Shown: positions 8,324 through 18,502, counted from the stretch's first letter. The stretch: 64,000 bases of DNA from an uncultured Dorea sp. (GCA_945870325.1 CAMBRQ010000002.1:62001-126000); one strand, 5' to 3'. Numbers and translations: made by a program. Notes: generated by a model from the sequence alone, not told the origin.

Positions 8324-9547
8324 ATGGAAATCATCAAAGGCGGAGTAACCGCAGCAAAAGGATATGAGGCAGCATCTACAGCGGCAGGGATCAAATACAA
8401 AGACAGAACAGATATGGCAATGGTCTACAGCCAGGTGCCATGTGTGGCAGCAGGAACATTTACGAAGAATGTAGTTAAAGCGGCTCCGGTGAAATGGGAT
8501 CAGCAGGTGGTAAAAAGCGGTGCCAAAGTGCAGGCGGTAATCGTGAATTCGGGAATCGCCAATGCCTGTACAGGAGCAGAAGGATTCGGATATTGTAAAG
8601 ATACGGCTGTCGCAGCCGCAAAAGCTCTGGATATCTCAGAAGATGGCGTACTGATCGGTTCTACGGGCGTCATCGGCAAGCAGATGCCGATCGACAGACT
8701 GACCGCAGGAATCGAAGTGCTGGCTGGCAAGAAGAATGATACACTGGAGAATGGAACCGAGGCAGCCAAAGCAATTATGACGACAGATACCTGTGAGAAG
8801 GAATTGGCTGTTACGATCGAAGTAGGAGGAAAGACTGTTACCATCGGTGGTATGGCAAAAGGCTCAGGGATGATCCATCCGAATATGTGTACTATGCTTG
8901 CATTCATCACCACAGATGCGGTGATTTCTAAGGAGACACTTCAGAAAGCGTTAAGTGAAGATGTAGATGATACATACAATATGATCTCTGTAGATGGAGA
9001 TACTTCTACGAATGATACCGTAATCTTACTGGCAAATGGTCTTGCAGAGGATCCGGAGATTGTATACGGAAGTGAAGATTATAAGAACTTCGCAGAAGCG
9101 CTTCATACAATCAATGAATATCTGGCGAAAAAGATTGCCGGAGACGGAGAAGGCGCTACCGCATTATTCGAAGTTAAGGCAGTTGGATGTGAGAGCGTAG
9201 AGCAGGCGAAGACTCTTGCAAAATCCATTGTATGTTCCAATCTTACTAAGACAGCTATCGCAGGTCATGATGCGAACTGGGGAAGAATCCTCTGTGCAAT
9301 GGGATATTCCGGAGCACAGTTTGATCCTGAGAAGGTGGATCTGTTTTTCGTAAGCAAGGCAGGCAAGATTCAGATCATCGAGAATGGTACGGCAGTTGAT
9401 TACAGTGAGGAAGAAGCAACTAAGATATTGTCTGAATCTGAGGTGACTGCAATCGCAGATGTGAAGATGGGAGATAAAGAAGCAACTGCTTGGGGCTGCG
9501 ACCTGACACATGGCTATATCGAGATCAATGCGGATTACAGAAGTTAA
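8324..9547 (+). CDS. argJ: Glutamate N-acetyltransferase / amino-acid acetyltransferase
   Basis: Transfers the acetyl group from N-acetylornithine to glutamate (and, in bifunctional members, from acetyl-CoA to glutamate), recycling the acetyl group of the pathway. The 407-residue precursor normally cleaves itself into alpha and beta chains just before the nucleophilic threonine; the site is seen in KGSGMIHPNMCTMLAF, with Thr190 as nucleophile. The oxyanion-hole motif GSTGVIGKQMP and the end motif THGYIEINADYRS are present. AAGGAGGAG precedes the ATG. Whether this copy is mono- or bifunctional cannot be decided from sequence alone. Confidence 0.96.
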   Translation: MEIIKGGVTAAKGYEAASTAAGIKYKDRTDMAMVYSQVPCVAAGTFTKNVVKAAPVKWDQQVVKSGAKVQAVIVNSGIANACTGAEGFGYCKDTAVAAAKALDISEDGVLIGSTGVIGKQMPIDRLTAGIEVLAGKKNDTLENGTEAAKAIMTTDTCEKELAVTIEVGGKTVTIGGMAKGSGMIHPNMCTMLAFITTDAVISKETLQKALSEDVDDTYNMISVDGDTSTNDTVILLANGLAEDPEIVYGSEDYKNFAEALHTINEYLAKKIAGDGEGATALFEVKAVGCESVEQAKTLAKSIVCSNLTKTAIAGHDANWGRILCAMGYSGAQFDPEKVDLFFVSKAGKIQIIENGTAVDYSEEEATKILSESEVTAIADVKMGDKEATAWGCDLTHGYIEINADYRS

Positions 9548-9603
9548 TTGCAGATGTCAGGAATGAGAGTTGTCTGTTTGCATAAGGAGGAAAGTAAGAG
9601 GTC

Positions 9604-10503
9604 ATGAACAAATCAATGCAGAAATACCTGGAGAAAGCAGAAGTGCTGATTGAGGCCCTGCCTTATATCCAGCGTTTCAATAGAAAGATAATCGTTGTCA
9701 AATACGGCGGAAGTGCCATGGTGGATGAACAGTTGAAAGAGCAGGTCATCCAGGATGTAACTCTTCTGAAATTAGTAGGATTTAAGCCGATCATCGTTCA
9801 CGGCGGTGGGAAAGAGATCAGCAAATGGGTTGGCAGAGTCGGCATGGAGCCGGAATTCATCAACGGACTTCGTGTCACGGATGAGGCGACGATGGAATTG
9901 GCAGAGATGGTGCTTGGCAAGGTGAATAAAAGCCTGGTACAGTTAGTAGAAAGCCTTGGAGTCCGTGCCATCGGAATCAGTGGAAAAGACGGAGCATTGT
10001 TAAAGGTTGATAAGAAATACGCAGACGGAGAAGATATCGGATTCGTTGGCGAGGTCAAAGAAGTGAATGCGGATATTTTATTTGACTTGCTGGAGAAAGA
10101 TTTTCTCCCGATCATATGTCCGGTTGGTATGGATGATGACTTTCATACTTATAATATTAATGCAGACGATGCGGCATGCGCTATTGCAAGAGCCGTGCAT
10201 GCAGAGAAACTGGCATTCCTGACGGATATTGAAGGCGTATATAAGGATCCGTCTGATCCTGAGACGCTGATATCGGAACTTCGGGTATCTGATGGAAGAG
10301 CGTTGATGGAAGAGGGGTATATTGGAGGCGGTATGCTGCCGAAGATCCAGAATTGTATTGATGCCATTGAAAACGGAGTATCAAGAGTGCATATCCTGGA
10401 TGGAAGAATTCCGCATTGCCTGCTTCTTGAAATCTTCACGAATAAAGGTATCGGAACAGCGATTTTGAATGACAATGAGGAAAAGTTTTATCACGGAGAG
10501 TAG
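9604..10503 (+). CDS. argB: Acetylglutamate kinase
   Basis: Phosphorylates N-acetylglutamate with ATP, the second step and usual control point of arginine synthesis. The 299 residues carry the amino-acid-kinase motifs KYGGSAM (33-39), VHGGGKE (65-71), and the later ALLKVDKK and IGGGMLPKI segments. An N-terminal helix of about 20 residues precedes the core, the feature that supports hexamer formation and arginine inhibition in sensitive enzymes; feedback inhibition is therefore plausible. AAGGAGG lies 13 nt before ATG 9604; ATG 9616 is an alternative start. argD follows after 8 nt. Confidence 0.96.
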   Translation: MNKSMQKYLEKAEVLIEALPYIQRFNRKIIVVKYGGSAMVDEQLKEQVIQDVTLLKLVGFKPIIVHGGGKEISKWVGRVGMEPEFINGLRVTDEATMELAEMVLGKVNKSLVQLVESLGVRAIGISGKDGALLKVDKKYADGEDIGFVGEVKEVNADILFDLLEKDFLPIICPVGMDDDFHTYNINADDAACAIARAVHAEKLAFLTDIEGVYKDPSDPETLISELRVSDGRALMEEGYIGGGMLPKIQNCIDAIENGVSRVHILDGRIPHCLLLEIFTNKGIGTAILNDNEEKFYHGE

Positions 10504-10511
10504 GAATAGAA

Positions 10512-11690
10512 ATGAATCAATATATAGAAGAAACAGAAAAAGGACTCGTGCATACTTATAACAGATTTCCGGTTGTGCTTGATCATGGAGAAGGCGTATA
10601 TCTCTATGATACAGAAGGAAAGAAATATCTGGACTTTGCAGCGGGAATCGCCGTATGCGGTCTTGGATATGGCAATCAGGAACTGAATGATACATTAAAA
10701 ACACAGATTGATAAGTTAATGCACACGTCCAATCTGTATTACAATACAAGTTGTGGTCAGGCGGCAGAGGCATTAAAACGTGTCTCTGGCATGGACAGAG
10801 TATTCTTTACCAACAGTGGAACAGAGGCGAATGAAGGAGCGCTGAAAGCAGTACGTAAATATGCATGGAAGAAAGGCAGCGGTCGTTACGAATTCATTGC
10901 AATGGAGAATTCTTTTCATGGACGGAGCATGGGAGCGGTGTCCGTGACAGGAACAGAAAGTTACCGTACGCCTTATGAACCGTTAATTCAGGGTGTGAAG
11001 TTCGCAAAATTTAATGATTTGGATAGTGTAAAAGCTTTAGTGAGTGATAAGACATGTGCGATCATCCTGGAGCCTTTGCAGGGTGAGGGAGGAATCAATA
11101 TTGCGACACCAGAATTCATGAAGGGGATTCGAAAATTGTGTGATAAAGAAGGCATCCTCATGATCTGTGATGAGATCCAGTGTGGAATGGGACGTACCGG
11201 CAAGATGTTTGCATGGCAGCATTACGGTACAAAGCCGGATATCATGACTATGGCAAAAGCAATTGGAAGTGGTGTCCCGGTAGGAGCGTTTGCAATGACC
11301 GAGGCTGTGGCAGAATATTCACTCGAGCCGGGAGATCATGGAACCACATATGGAGGCAACCCGTTTGCGTGTGCAGCAGTGGCTAAGACGATTGAGATCT
11401 TTGAAAAGAAGAATCTGGTGGCGCATGTACATGAGGTGGGTGAGTACTTGTCGCAGAAACTGGATGAGTTGCTGAAGGAATGCGATGCTGTCGTTCAGAA
11501 GAAAGGAATCGGTCTGATTCAGGGAATTGAGATCACCAGACCTGTGGGAGAAGTGTCGGCAGAAGCGTTGAAAGAAGGTTTATTAGTCATCAGTGCGAAG
11601 GGGAATGTGCTTCGTCTGGTTCCTCCGCTTGTGATTGAAAAAAAGCAGATTGATGAATTTGTAGAGAAGATAAAACACATACTTTCATAG
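10512..11690 (+). CDS. argD: Acetylornithine aminotransferase
   Basis: PLP enzyme of fold type I, class III, which converts N-acetylglutamate semialdehyde and glutamate to N-acetylornithine. The 392 residues include TNSGTEANEGA, the cofactor aspartate in MICDEIQ (Asp220), and the Schiff-base lysine in MAKAIGSGVP (Lys249). It is the last gene of the arginine operon, 8 nt after argB. argF does not follow, so carbamoylation of ornithine must be encoded elsewhere. Family members may also accept succinyl-diaminopimelate intermediates. Confidence 0.95.
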   Translation: MNQYIEETEKGLVHTYNRFPVVLDHGEGVYLYDTEGKKYLDFAAGIAVCGLGYGNQELNDTLKTQIDKLMHTSNLYYNTSCGQAAEALKRVSGMDRVFFTNSGTEANEGALKAVRKYAWKKGSGRYEFIAMENSFHGRSMGAVSVTGTESYRTPYEPLIQGVKFAKFNDLDSVKALVSDKTCAIILEPLQGEGGINIATPEFMKGIRKLCDKEGILMICDEIQCGMGRTGKMFAWQHYGTKPDIMTMAKAIGSGVPVGAFAMTEAVAEYSLEPGDHGTTYGGNPFACAAVAKTIEIFEKKNLVAHVHEVGEYLSQKLDELLKECDAVVQKKGIGLIQGIEITRPVGEVSAEALKEGLLVISAKGNVLRLVPPLVIEKKQIDEFVEKIKHILS

Positions 11691-11755
11691 ATTACAGAAA
11701 CATAAAAAAGCAATCATTGGATATACTATTTACAGGAATGTAGGAGGTAGATCTG

Positions 11756-12187
11756 ATGATTGGTTTTTTTATTGCTCTTTTATCGGGAGCGTTAATGAGT
11801 GTACAAGGAGTATTTAATACAAAGGTAACAGAGACGACTGGAATGTGGGTCAGCAATGCGTGGGTGCAGTTAAGCGCATTTGCCCTGTGCTTTGTGGCGT
11901 GGCTGATCGCTGGCAGGGATGATGTGATGACGTTGACAAAAGTAGAGCCCAAATATGTGCTCTTAGGAGGTGTGATCGGTGCGGGTATCACCTGGACCGT
12001 CATTAAGAGTATGGAGCAGCTTGGACCTGCGAAGGCGGCACTTCTGATTGTGATCTCCCAATTAATTATTGCTTATGTAATCGAACTTCTTGGACTGTTT
12101 GGTGTAGAGAAGGAGCCTTTGGAGTGGAGGAAAGTAATCGGTATGGTGATTGCACTGATTGGAGTTGCAATTTTTCAATGGAAATAG
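11756..12187 (+). CDS. DMT superfamily transporter, YdcZ/DUF606 type
   Basis: A 143-residue protein with five predicted membrane helices, beginning MIGFFIALLSGALMSVQGVFN, which is the first helix of YdcZ (DUF606) small drug/metabolite transporters, and ending in the amphipathic GMVIALIGVAIFQWK. Members are half the size of EamA proteins and work as dimers. The substrate is unknown. TAGGAGG is upstream. It sits between the arginine operon and comEA in the same direction, and nothing else links it to either. Confidence 0.85.
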   Translation: MIGFFIALLSGALMSVQGVFNTKVTETTGMWVSNAWVQLSAFALCFVAWLIAGRDDVMTLTKVEPKYVLLGGVIGAGITWTVIKSMEQLGPAKAALLIVISQLIIAYVIELLGLFGVEKEPLEWRKVIGMVIALIGVAIFQWK

Positions 12188-12252
12188 TACAATAAATCTG
12201 TCTAGGCATAAGCGGGGTATTTGCGGTTTCGACAGGCTGCAAAGGAGTTCAT

Positions 12253-12912
12253 ATGCATAGAAAGACATGGGAAAAGGTTTGTTTTATTATTCTTATGATA
12301 ATGTTGCTTCTGTTAACAGGGTGTGCGAGAAAGAGTGAGGGCGAGCATGTCTGGTTGGAAGAAGCAGAGATAGAAGGAACAGAAGAAGAACAGGAAGAAG
12401 TATCAGAAGAAACGAAAGAGACAGATAAAGTACAGATGGAAGATTCTCTTGAAAAAGGCAATATCTATGTCCATGTATGCGGTGCGGTTGTAAGTCCGGG
12501 CGTCTATATGCTTAAGAGTGGCAGCCGTATATATGAGGCTGTAGAAGCAGCAGGCGGATTGACGGATGAAGCGTTGGAAGAGTCGCTGAATCAGGCGGCA
12601 GTGCTTGAAGATGGGCAGCAGTTATATGTCTTGTCGAAAGAGGAAGTGATACAAGGCAATACAGCCCAAGGAATGTCGGGAGCATCGGCGCAAGGTGCAG
12701 ACGGTCAAAATCAGGATGATGGAAAGGTGAATCTAAATACTGCATCCAAGGAGCAATTGATGACGCTTTCTGGTATCGGAGAGGCGAAGGCTTCGGCAAT
12801 TATCAATTACAGAGAGGAACATGGGGGCTTCCGTAAGGCAGAAGAACTGATGGAAGTAGAAGGAATCAAAGAAGGTACATATAACAAGATCAAAGACCAG
12901 ATTAAGATATGA
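12253..12912 (+). CDS. comEA: ComEA-like DNA-binding lipoprotein (SLBB + helix-hairpin-helix)
   Basis: A 219-residue envelope protein. A signal peptide ends in the lipobox LLTGC (Cys24). An acidic spacer follows, then an SLBB domain (about 72-134, NIYVHVCGAVVSPGVYML...), a short Gln/Gly/Ser linker, and two HhH motifs at 162-219 (LNTASKEQLMTLSGIGEAKA and MEVEGIKEGTYNKI). ComEA binds double-stranded DNA outside the membrane and feeds the ComEC channel, which is encoded about 3 kb downstream at 15990. Lipidation in place of the usual transmembrane anchor is a variant. A two-component system and a GerMN lipoprotein separate the two competence genes. Confidence 0.9.
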   Translation: MHRKTWEKVCFIILMIMLLLLTGCARKSEGEHVWLEEAEIEGTEEEQEEVSEETKETDKVQMEDSLEKGNIYVHVCGAVVSPGVYMLKSGSRIYEAVEAAGGLTDEALEESLNQAAVLEDGQQLYVLSKEEVIQGNTAQGMSGASAQGADGQNQDDGKVNLNTASKEQLMTLSGIGEAKASAIINYREEHGGFRKAEELMEVEGIKEGTYNKIKDQIKI

Positions 12913-12933
12913 ACATAATAAGGGAGAGGTTAG

Positions 12934-13623
12934 ATGAGTAGACGAGTATTAGTTGTGGATGATGAAAAACTTATCGTGAAAGGAATTCGTTTCAGCCTTG
13001 AGCAGGATGGAATGAAGGTTGATTGCGCTTATGATGGGGAGGAAGCGTTAAAACTGGCGCGGGAGAATGCTTATGATATGATCTTGTTAGATATTATGCT
13101 GCCGAAACATGATGGCTTCGAAGTGTGCCAGCAGATTCGTGAATTCTCAGATGTGCCGATTGTGATGTTGACAGCAAGAAGCGATGATATGGATAAGATT
13201 CTTGGACTGGAATATGGCGCAGATGATTACATAACGAAGCCTTTCAATATTCTGGAGGTAAAAGCCCGTATTAAAGCAATTATACGTCGTACCAGCAAGC
13301 GCGACCAGGGACAGGCGAATGAGAAAGTGATCGTAAAGGGCGAGATGAAGATTGATTGTGAGAGCCGGCGTGTGATCATCGGTGAGAAAGAGATCAATCT
13401 GACGGCGAAAGAATTCGATCTTCTGGAACTTCTGGCGATGAACCCGAATAAGGTATACAGCCGGGAGAATCTGCTGAATATTGTATGGGGATATGAATAT
13501 CCCGGAGATGCAAGAACTGTAGATGTACATATACGTCGGTTGAGAGAGAAGATTGAGACGAATCCGAGTGATCCGAAATACGTATATACAAAATGGGGTG
13601 TTGGTTATTATTTCAGGGGTTAG
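12934..13623 (+). CDS. OmpR/PhoB-type response regulator
   Basis: 229 residues: receiver domain (1-120) with the acidic pair DD (9-10), phospho-acceptor Asp53 in LLDIMLP, Thr80 and Lys102 in TKPF, then a winged-helix output domain with KEFDLLELLAMNPNKVYSRE and the wing DVHIRRLREKIE. It is of the PhoP/WalR class. The cognate kinase overlaps or follows immediately. The placement between comEA and a GerMN lipoprotein suggests envelope-related targets, which is inference. AGGGAGAGG precedes the ATG. Confidence 0.95.
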   Translation: MSRRVLVVDDEKLIVKGIRFSLEQDGMKVDCAYDGEEALKLARENAYDMILLDIMLPKHDGFEVCQQIREFSDVPIVMLTARSDDMDKILGLEYGADDYITKPFNILEVKARIKAIIRRTSKRDQGQANEKVIVKGEMKIDCESRRVIIGEKEINLTAKEFDLLELLAMNPNKVYSRENLLNIVWGYEYPGDARTVDVHIRRLREKIETNPSDPKYVYTKWGVGYYFRG

Positions 13624-13642
13624 GAAATATTTAAAAAATAAT

Positions 13643-15046
13643 GTGCTTAAAAGTCTCCGTTTTCGAATCATCCTTTTGGTCTTCCTGTCAGGGATAGTGC
13701 CTTGGGTGATTCTAAGGGGAGTCATTTTAAGTAGTTATGAGAAACGGGCAGTAGAGGTACGGACTGCCGAGATACAGAATCAATGTACCATTCTTTGTAA
13801 CCAGTTAAGTAATACGAATTATCTGACGGGTGACACATCTGAGGCGATTAAGACAGAACTGATTCAGTTGTCGAATATCTATAATGGAAGAGTTCTGGTG
13901 GTTGATCATGATTTCCGTATTAAAGAAGATACATATGATATGGATAAGGGAAAGACTATCGTTTCCGAAGATGTTATTCGGTGTTTTCGTGGAAAAGGTA
14001 CCAGTAATTATGACAAAAAGAACAGATATATAGAAGTGACTTCACCTATTTATGATCTTGGAAATGAAAAGATTACGGGTGTGATGCTGGTGAGTGTGTC
14101 GACAGATTCGATGAACGATAATATTCAGGTGTTAGATGAAAGAATCATTATTGTGGGACTGACTGTAGGAATGGTTATGATGGTGCTGGCTTTTGCGGCC
14201 GGATTCATGATGGTAAGACCATTCCAGAGAATCACCCACTCTATCGAGGCAGTAACAGAAGGATATGAGGATAATTATCTGCATGAGAATGCTTATACGG
14301 AGACTATGCGGATATCCGAAGCGTTTAATAAGATGCTGGGAAGGATGAAGGTACTGGATGATTCGAAGAATGAGTTTGTGTCGAATGTGTCCCATGAACT
14401 GAAGACGCCTCTTACTTCTATGAAGGTGCTGGCAGATTCTCTGCTTGCGCAAGAGGAAGTGCCTGCGGAACTTTATAAGGAGTTCATGGGCGACCTGTCA
14501 GAGGAGATTGAAAGGGAGAATAAGATTATTAATGATCTGTTATCCCTGGTTAAGATGGACAAGACTGCAAGCACGGTGAATATTAAGTCTGAGAATATGA
14601 ATGCACTGGTAGAGCGAATCCTTAAGCAGTTAAGACCGATTGCGGCAACACGTAATATTGAAGTGGTATTCGAAAGTTTCCGCCCGGTTACGGCAGAAGT
14701 AGATGAGGTGAAGATATCTCTTGCCATAACGAACCTTGTAGAGAATGCAATTAAGTATAACAAAGAAAATGGATGGATTCATGTTTCTTTGAATGCAGAC
14801 CATAAGAACTGTTATATTGAGGTTGCAGATTCAGGAATGGGAATTCCGGAGGAGGCGATCGAGCATGTATTTGAAAGATTCTATCGTGTGGACAAGTCTC
14901 ATTCCAGAGAGATCGGCGGAACCGGCCTAGGGCTTGCGATTGCCAGAAGTGCAGTGGTAATGCATAGAGGAGCGATTAAGGTCTTTAGCCAGGTTGGAGA
15001 GGGAACGACGTTCACAGTGCGTATTCCGCTGACCTATGTGTCTTAG
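13643..15046 (+). CDS. Sensor histidine kinase (HAMP-containing, PhoR/WalK class)
   Basis: Order of parts: membrane helix at the extreme N-terminus (FRIILLVFLSGIVPWVIL), an extracellular sensor region of about 145 residues, a second helix (GLTVGMVMMVLAFAAGFMM), HAMP, HisKA with the phosphorylated histidine in NVSHELKTPLTSM, and HATPase with N-box NLVENAIKYN and the G boxes DSGMGIPEE and GGTGLGLAIA. The start is uncertain: the frame is open through the end of the regulator gene. GTG 13643 places the first helix right at the N-terminus; GTG 13598 or TTG 13553 would add 15 or 30 residues and overlap the regulator. Partner of the regulator at 12934. Confidence 0.93.
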   Translation: MLKSLRFRIILLVFLSGIVPWVILRGVILSSYEKRAVEVRTAEIQNQCTILCNQLSNTNYLTGDTSEAIKTELIQLSNIYNGRVLVVDHDFRIKEDTYDMDKGKTIVSEDVIRCFRGKGTSNYDKKNRYIEVTSPIYDLGNEKITGVMLVSVSTDSMNDNIQVLDERIIIVGLTVGMVMMVLAFAAGFMMVRPFQRITHSIEAVTEGYEDNYLHENAYTETMRISEAFNKMLGRMKVLDDSKNEFVSNVSHELKTPLTSMKVLADSLLAQEEVPAELYKEFMGDLSEEIERENKIINDLLSLVKMDKTASTVNIKSENMNALVERILKQLRPIAATRNIEVVFESFRPVTAEVDEVKISLAITNLVENAIKYNKENGWIHVSLNADHKNCYIEVADSGMGIPEEAIEHVFERFYRVDKSHSREIGGTGLGLAIARSAVVMHRGAIKVFSQVGEGTTFTVRIPLTYVS

Positions 15047-15063
15047 TTAGGGGGTCAAGCAGT

Positions 15064-15993
15064 ATGAATCAGAAAAAGAAATATTATTCTATCGTATGCA
15101 TCCTGCTCTGCCTGTTTCTTGTCGGGTGCACAAGAGGAAAAGAACCTGGCGAGGGTGAGACGTTCCTGTGCTTTGTAAATGCAGAAGGGACTGCGCTTGT
15201 GAAGGAAGCGTATGAGATGAAAGAGAAGGATACGGAAAGCCAGATTGGCGATATGCTGAAGAACATGGCTAAGGAGCCGGATTCAATAGATTATAAGAGT
15301 GTATTTTCAGAAAAGGTTCAAGTTCAGGAATGGACGCTGAATGAAGGAATCTTAGATCTTCATTTTAATAGTGCGTATGAAGATATGCGGCGAAGCGAAG
15401 AAGTGCTATTTCGTGCTGCGGTGGTGCAGACCCTGGCACAGATTTCGGAGGTTGAGTATATTGACTTCTTTATCGGTGATCAGCCGCTGAGGGATCAGGA
15501 AGGAAATGAAATCGGGTATATGAAGGCGGAAGATTTTATTCAGAATACGGGCTCGTCGCTGTATTCTTATCAGGTTGGCGATCTGAAACTTTATTTTGCC
15601 AATGAAAAGGGAGATAAACTGGTACAGGAGAATGTAAGCATCCGCTATAACAGCAATATGTCGATGGAGAAACTGATCGTGGAACAATTGATCAAAGGAC
15701 CGACAATCGAAGGAAATAAGCCTGTGATTCCACCGGAGACGAAGATACTTGGCATATCGGTCAAAGATGGTGTGTGTTATGTGAATCTGGATGAGGGATT
15801 CCTGAATAACACTTATATGATCGATCCGAAGATTACGGTCTATGCAATCGTGAATTCTATTGTAGATGGAGGCTCATACAGCCAGGTTCAGATATTGGTT
15901 GGTGGAGAATCGAATATCCAGTATATGGGAAGCGTTGATCTGAACAAGCCGTTGTCGAGGGATCTGGATCTTGTGGAGGAGAATGAGAAGTGA
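15064..15993 (+). CDS. GerMN-domain lipoprotein
   Basis: 309 residues with a lipoprotein signal (lipobox LVGC, Cys22) and two GerMN-type domains: the first about residues 75-150 (VQEWTLNEGILDLHFNSAY), the second about 200-290 (LIVEQLIKGPTIEG, VCYVNLDEGFLNN, QILVGGES). GerMN is named after the spore germination protein GerM and occurs in extracellular lipoproteins in sporulating and non-sporulating Firmicutes. This copy sits right after a two-component system and overlaps comEC by 4 nt (GTGA), so it may act as an accessory sensor for the kinase; that is inference. Confidence 0.88.
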   Translation: MNQKKKYYSIVCILLCLFLVGCTRGKEPGEGETFLCFVNAEGTALVKEAYEMKEKDTESQIGDMLKNMAKEPDSIDYKSVFSEKVQVQEWTLNEGILDLHFNSAYEDMRRSEEVLFRAAVVQTLAQISEVEYIDFFIGDQPLRDQEGNEIGYMKAEDFIQNTGSSLYSYQVGDLKLYFANEKGDKLVQENVSIRYNSNMSMEKLIVEQLIKGPTIEGNKPVIPPETKILGISVKDGVCYVNLDEGFLNNTYMIDPKITVYAIVNSIVDGGSYSQVQILVGGESNIQYMGSVDLNKPLSRDLDLVEENEK

Positions 15994-18377
15994 AAAACAG
16001 GCCGTTATTATATGTGTGCCTGATGATACTGGCGGCAATTGTGCTGGCTGTGACTGGCGGAGGGAGCAGGTTCATAAGAGAACTTCGCCCTTCGCCGCTG
16101 GAACAAATGGCATCTCAGGAGGATGTCGTGACGGTGTACGGTCAGGTGTATTATCTGGAACAGAAAGAAAATTATCAGGCAGTTTATCTAAAGAAAAATT
16201 CTATACAACGAATATCGCAAATTCAACATAAGGAACCATCGTTCCAAGAGTCAAAGATTATCGCATATATAGATCCAAATATACAAATACACATCGGAAA
16301 TATGGTAGAGATTAAAGGAGAAGTGTCCTTTTTTGAAAATGCCAGGAATCCGGGAAATTTCGACCAGAAGCGTTATTACCAGATTCAGGACATCCATGGA
16401 ATCGTATGGGCAACAGAGGTTCGTCTGCTGGATTCGTCTAGATGGGAATTAAAGAATGCGCTCGTGGAATTTCGAAGCAAATGGAAAGAGAATCTGGTGG
16501 ATGCTATGGGGGAAGAAGATGGAACGACCATGGGTGCCATGATGCTGGGCGAGAAATCAGATATGGATCAGGAACTGAAAGCATTATATCAGGCAAATGG
16601 TATTGGTCATATCCTGGCAATCTCAGGGCTTCATCTGTCCTTTATAGGGATTGGTATGTATCGGATTCTTAGGAGGCTTACGGGTTCATATCCGATCGGC
16701 GGAATCGCCGGTATCCTGTTTCTGGTACTGTACATCGTTATGATAGGTCTTACGGTATCGGCGATACGTGCGCTTGTAATGTTCTTGTTCCGGGTAGGGG
16801 CGGATATTGCCGGACGGCATTATGATGCGCCAACGGCATTGGCGGTAGCGGCAGTAGTCACTCTGGTGTGGAGACCGTTGTACTTATTTGATGGAGGGTT
16901 CTGGCTATCCTTTGGTGCAGTGTTCGCAATTTTGACGGTGCTTCCTGTGATGCAGCAGACATCTGCTGTTAAAAAGTATATTGGGAAAAGTGCCGGGAGG
17001 CGTGATGCTAAAAAATATTCCATATTGGTAAGTTTCGCCCAAGAGTCTGTGGTTCAGGGTCTGAGAGCAAGTATTAGTATTCATCTGGTGATTTTACCGA
17101 TACTGCTCTATTATTTCTTTGAGTTTCCATTATATTCATTTTTCTTGAATCTCTTTGTGATTCCCTTAATGTCGGTGCTTTTATTCACGGGAATGTTGGG
17201 CAGCATCTGTGATACGATGATCATGCCTGTATCAGTAGTCTGTTTTACATTGTGCCGTGTAATCCTTTGGATCTATAAAAAGAGCTGCGATATAGCAATT
17301 ATGCTTCCCGGAGCAAGAGTTGTGACAGGAAGACCTGCAATCTGGCAGATGGTTATGTACTATATGTTTTTGCTGCTGGGGGTCTTAACACTGAAAAGAA
17401 AGTTATTAGTTTCTATGGAAAGTTTAAAGAGAGAAAAAATAGAAAAGGGCAGCAATGTGAAGCAAGATCAGCAGAAGAAACTGTATAGGGATAACATAAT
17501 AATGTGGAAGAGATGCGTAGTGATACTGTGGATTCTTAGTAGTTTGATGTTGATGATTCGTTGGGGAGAAAAAGGCAGTCTGGGAGTCACCATGTTGGAT
17601 GTGGGACAGGGTGATGGAATATTTTTAAAAGGTCCGGATGGCGGAACCTATCTGATTGACGGAGGGAGCAGTGATGTGAAGAACGTAGGGAGGTATCGTA
17701 TAGAACCGTTTCTAAAGTCGCAAGGTGTCAGTAAGATTGACTATGCGTTCATATCTCATGGTGACAGTGATCATATGAATGGTGTGGAAGAATTGATCAG
17801 CCGACAGGAAATTGGTGTAAGGATAGGGACACTGGTTCTTCCTGTACAAGAGGTGTGGGACGACAATCTAAAAGAACTGGCACATAAGGCGGACAGTGCA
17901 GGAGTAAAAGTGGCTGTGATACAGCCGGGACAGAACTTGACAGAGGGAGAGATGAACATTACATGCCTGCAGCCAGGTGCATCCAAGAAGATAGAACCTG
18001 GGAATGCAGCGTCGATGGTTCTGGCAGTCCGGTATGGTGGATATGATATGCTGCTTACCGGAGATGTGGAAGAAGAGGGAGAGGAAAACTTAACAAGCCT
18101 TCTTGCTTTAGGGTATCAGGATTGTACGTGGGAGGTTCTGAAGGTTGCGCATCATGGCTCTAAGAATTCTTCTAGTGAAGAATTCCTGGATTCTGTGTGC
18201 CCTAAATATGCTTTGATATCGGCAGGGCAGGATAATCGGTATGGACATCCTCATCAGGAGACACTCTACAGACTGAAAGATGCGGGGAGTAAGATCTATT
18301 CCACGCAGGATCAGGGTGCGATTGTGATAATTGTGAGGGATGGAAGAATGAGGTTTAATAGTGATATACTGAAATAA
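15990..18377 (+). CDS. comEC: DNA internalization protein ComEC/Rec2
   Basis: 795 residues, GTG start overlapping the preceding stop (GTGA). N-terminal membrane helix and DUF4131/OB-like region (VEIKGEVSFFENARNPGNFD), then the polytopic Competence domain with the signature HILAISGLHLSFIGIG, and from about residue 530 a metallo-beta-lactamase domain (LDVGQGDGIFLKG, SHGDSDHMNG, KVAHHGSKNSS). ComEC is the inner-membrane channel for single-stranded DNA uptake. All three regions of a full-length ComEC are intact. With comEA in the same run, the DNA-uptake core may be functional; no pilus or comK-like gene is visible here. Confidence 0.95.
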   Translation: MKNRPLLYVCLMILAAIVLAVTGGGSRFIRELRPSPLEQMASQEDVVTVYGQVYYLEQKENYQAVYLKKNSIQRISQIQHKEPSFQESKIIAYIDPNIQIHIGNMVEIKGEVSFFENARNPGNFDQKRYYQIQDIHGIVWATEVRLLDSSRWELKNALVEFRSKWKENLVDAMGEEDGTTMGAMMLGEKSDMDQELKALYQANGIGHILAISGLHLSFIGIGMYRILRRLTGSYPIGGIAGILFLVLYIVMIGLTVSAIRALVMFLFRVGADIAGRHYDAPTALAVAAVVTLVWRPLYLFDGGFWLSFGAVFAILTVLPVMQQTSAVKKYIGKSAGRRDAKKYSILVSFAQESVVQGLRASISIHLVILPILLYYFFEFPLYSFFLNLFVIPLMSVLLFTGMLGSICDTMIMPVSVVCFTLCRVILWIYKKSCDIAIMLPGARVVTGRPAIWQMVMYYMFLLLGVLTLKRKLLVSMESLKREKIEKGSNVKQDQQKKLYRDNIIMWKRCVVILWILSSLMLMIRWGEKGSLGVTMLDVGQGDGIFLKGPDGGTYLIDGGSSDVKNVGRYRIEPFLKSQGVSKIDYAFISHGDSDHMNGVEELISRQEIGVRIGTLVLPVQEVWDDNLKELAHKADSAGVKVAVIQPGQNLTEGEMNITCLQPGASKKIEPGNAASMVLAVRYGGYDMLLTGDVEEEGEENLTSLLALGYQDCTWEVLKVAHHGSKNSSSEEFLDSVCPKYALISAGQDNRYGHPHQETLYRLKDAGSKIYSTQDQGAIVIIVRDGRMRFNSDILK

Positions 18378-18408
18378 AAAGGTATTTTAGGAATACATCT
18401 CCAAACGG

Positions 18409-18437
18409 TTGAATTAAAAACAAAGATTCAGTATAAT
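18409..18437 (+). promoter_or_regulatory. Promoter upstream of the alpha-hydroxy-acid oxidase gene
   Basis: TTGAAT (18409-18414) and TATAAT (18432-18437) with 17-bp spacing, 65 bp before the ATG at 18503. It separates the comEC operon from the following block. Confidence 0.65.
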
Positions 18438-18502
18438 TTGAAAGAAAGATATCGAAAAGTATATTATTAATTATATATATTAAGAAAAGAGGTAATAGAA
18501 AG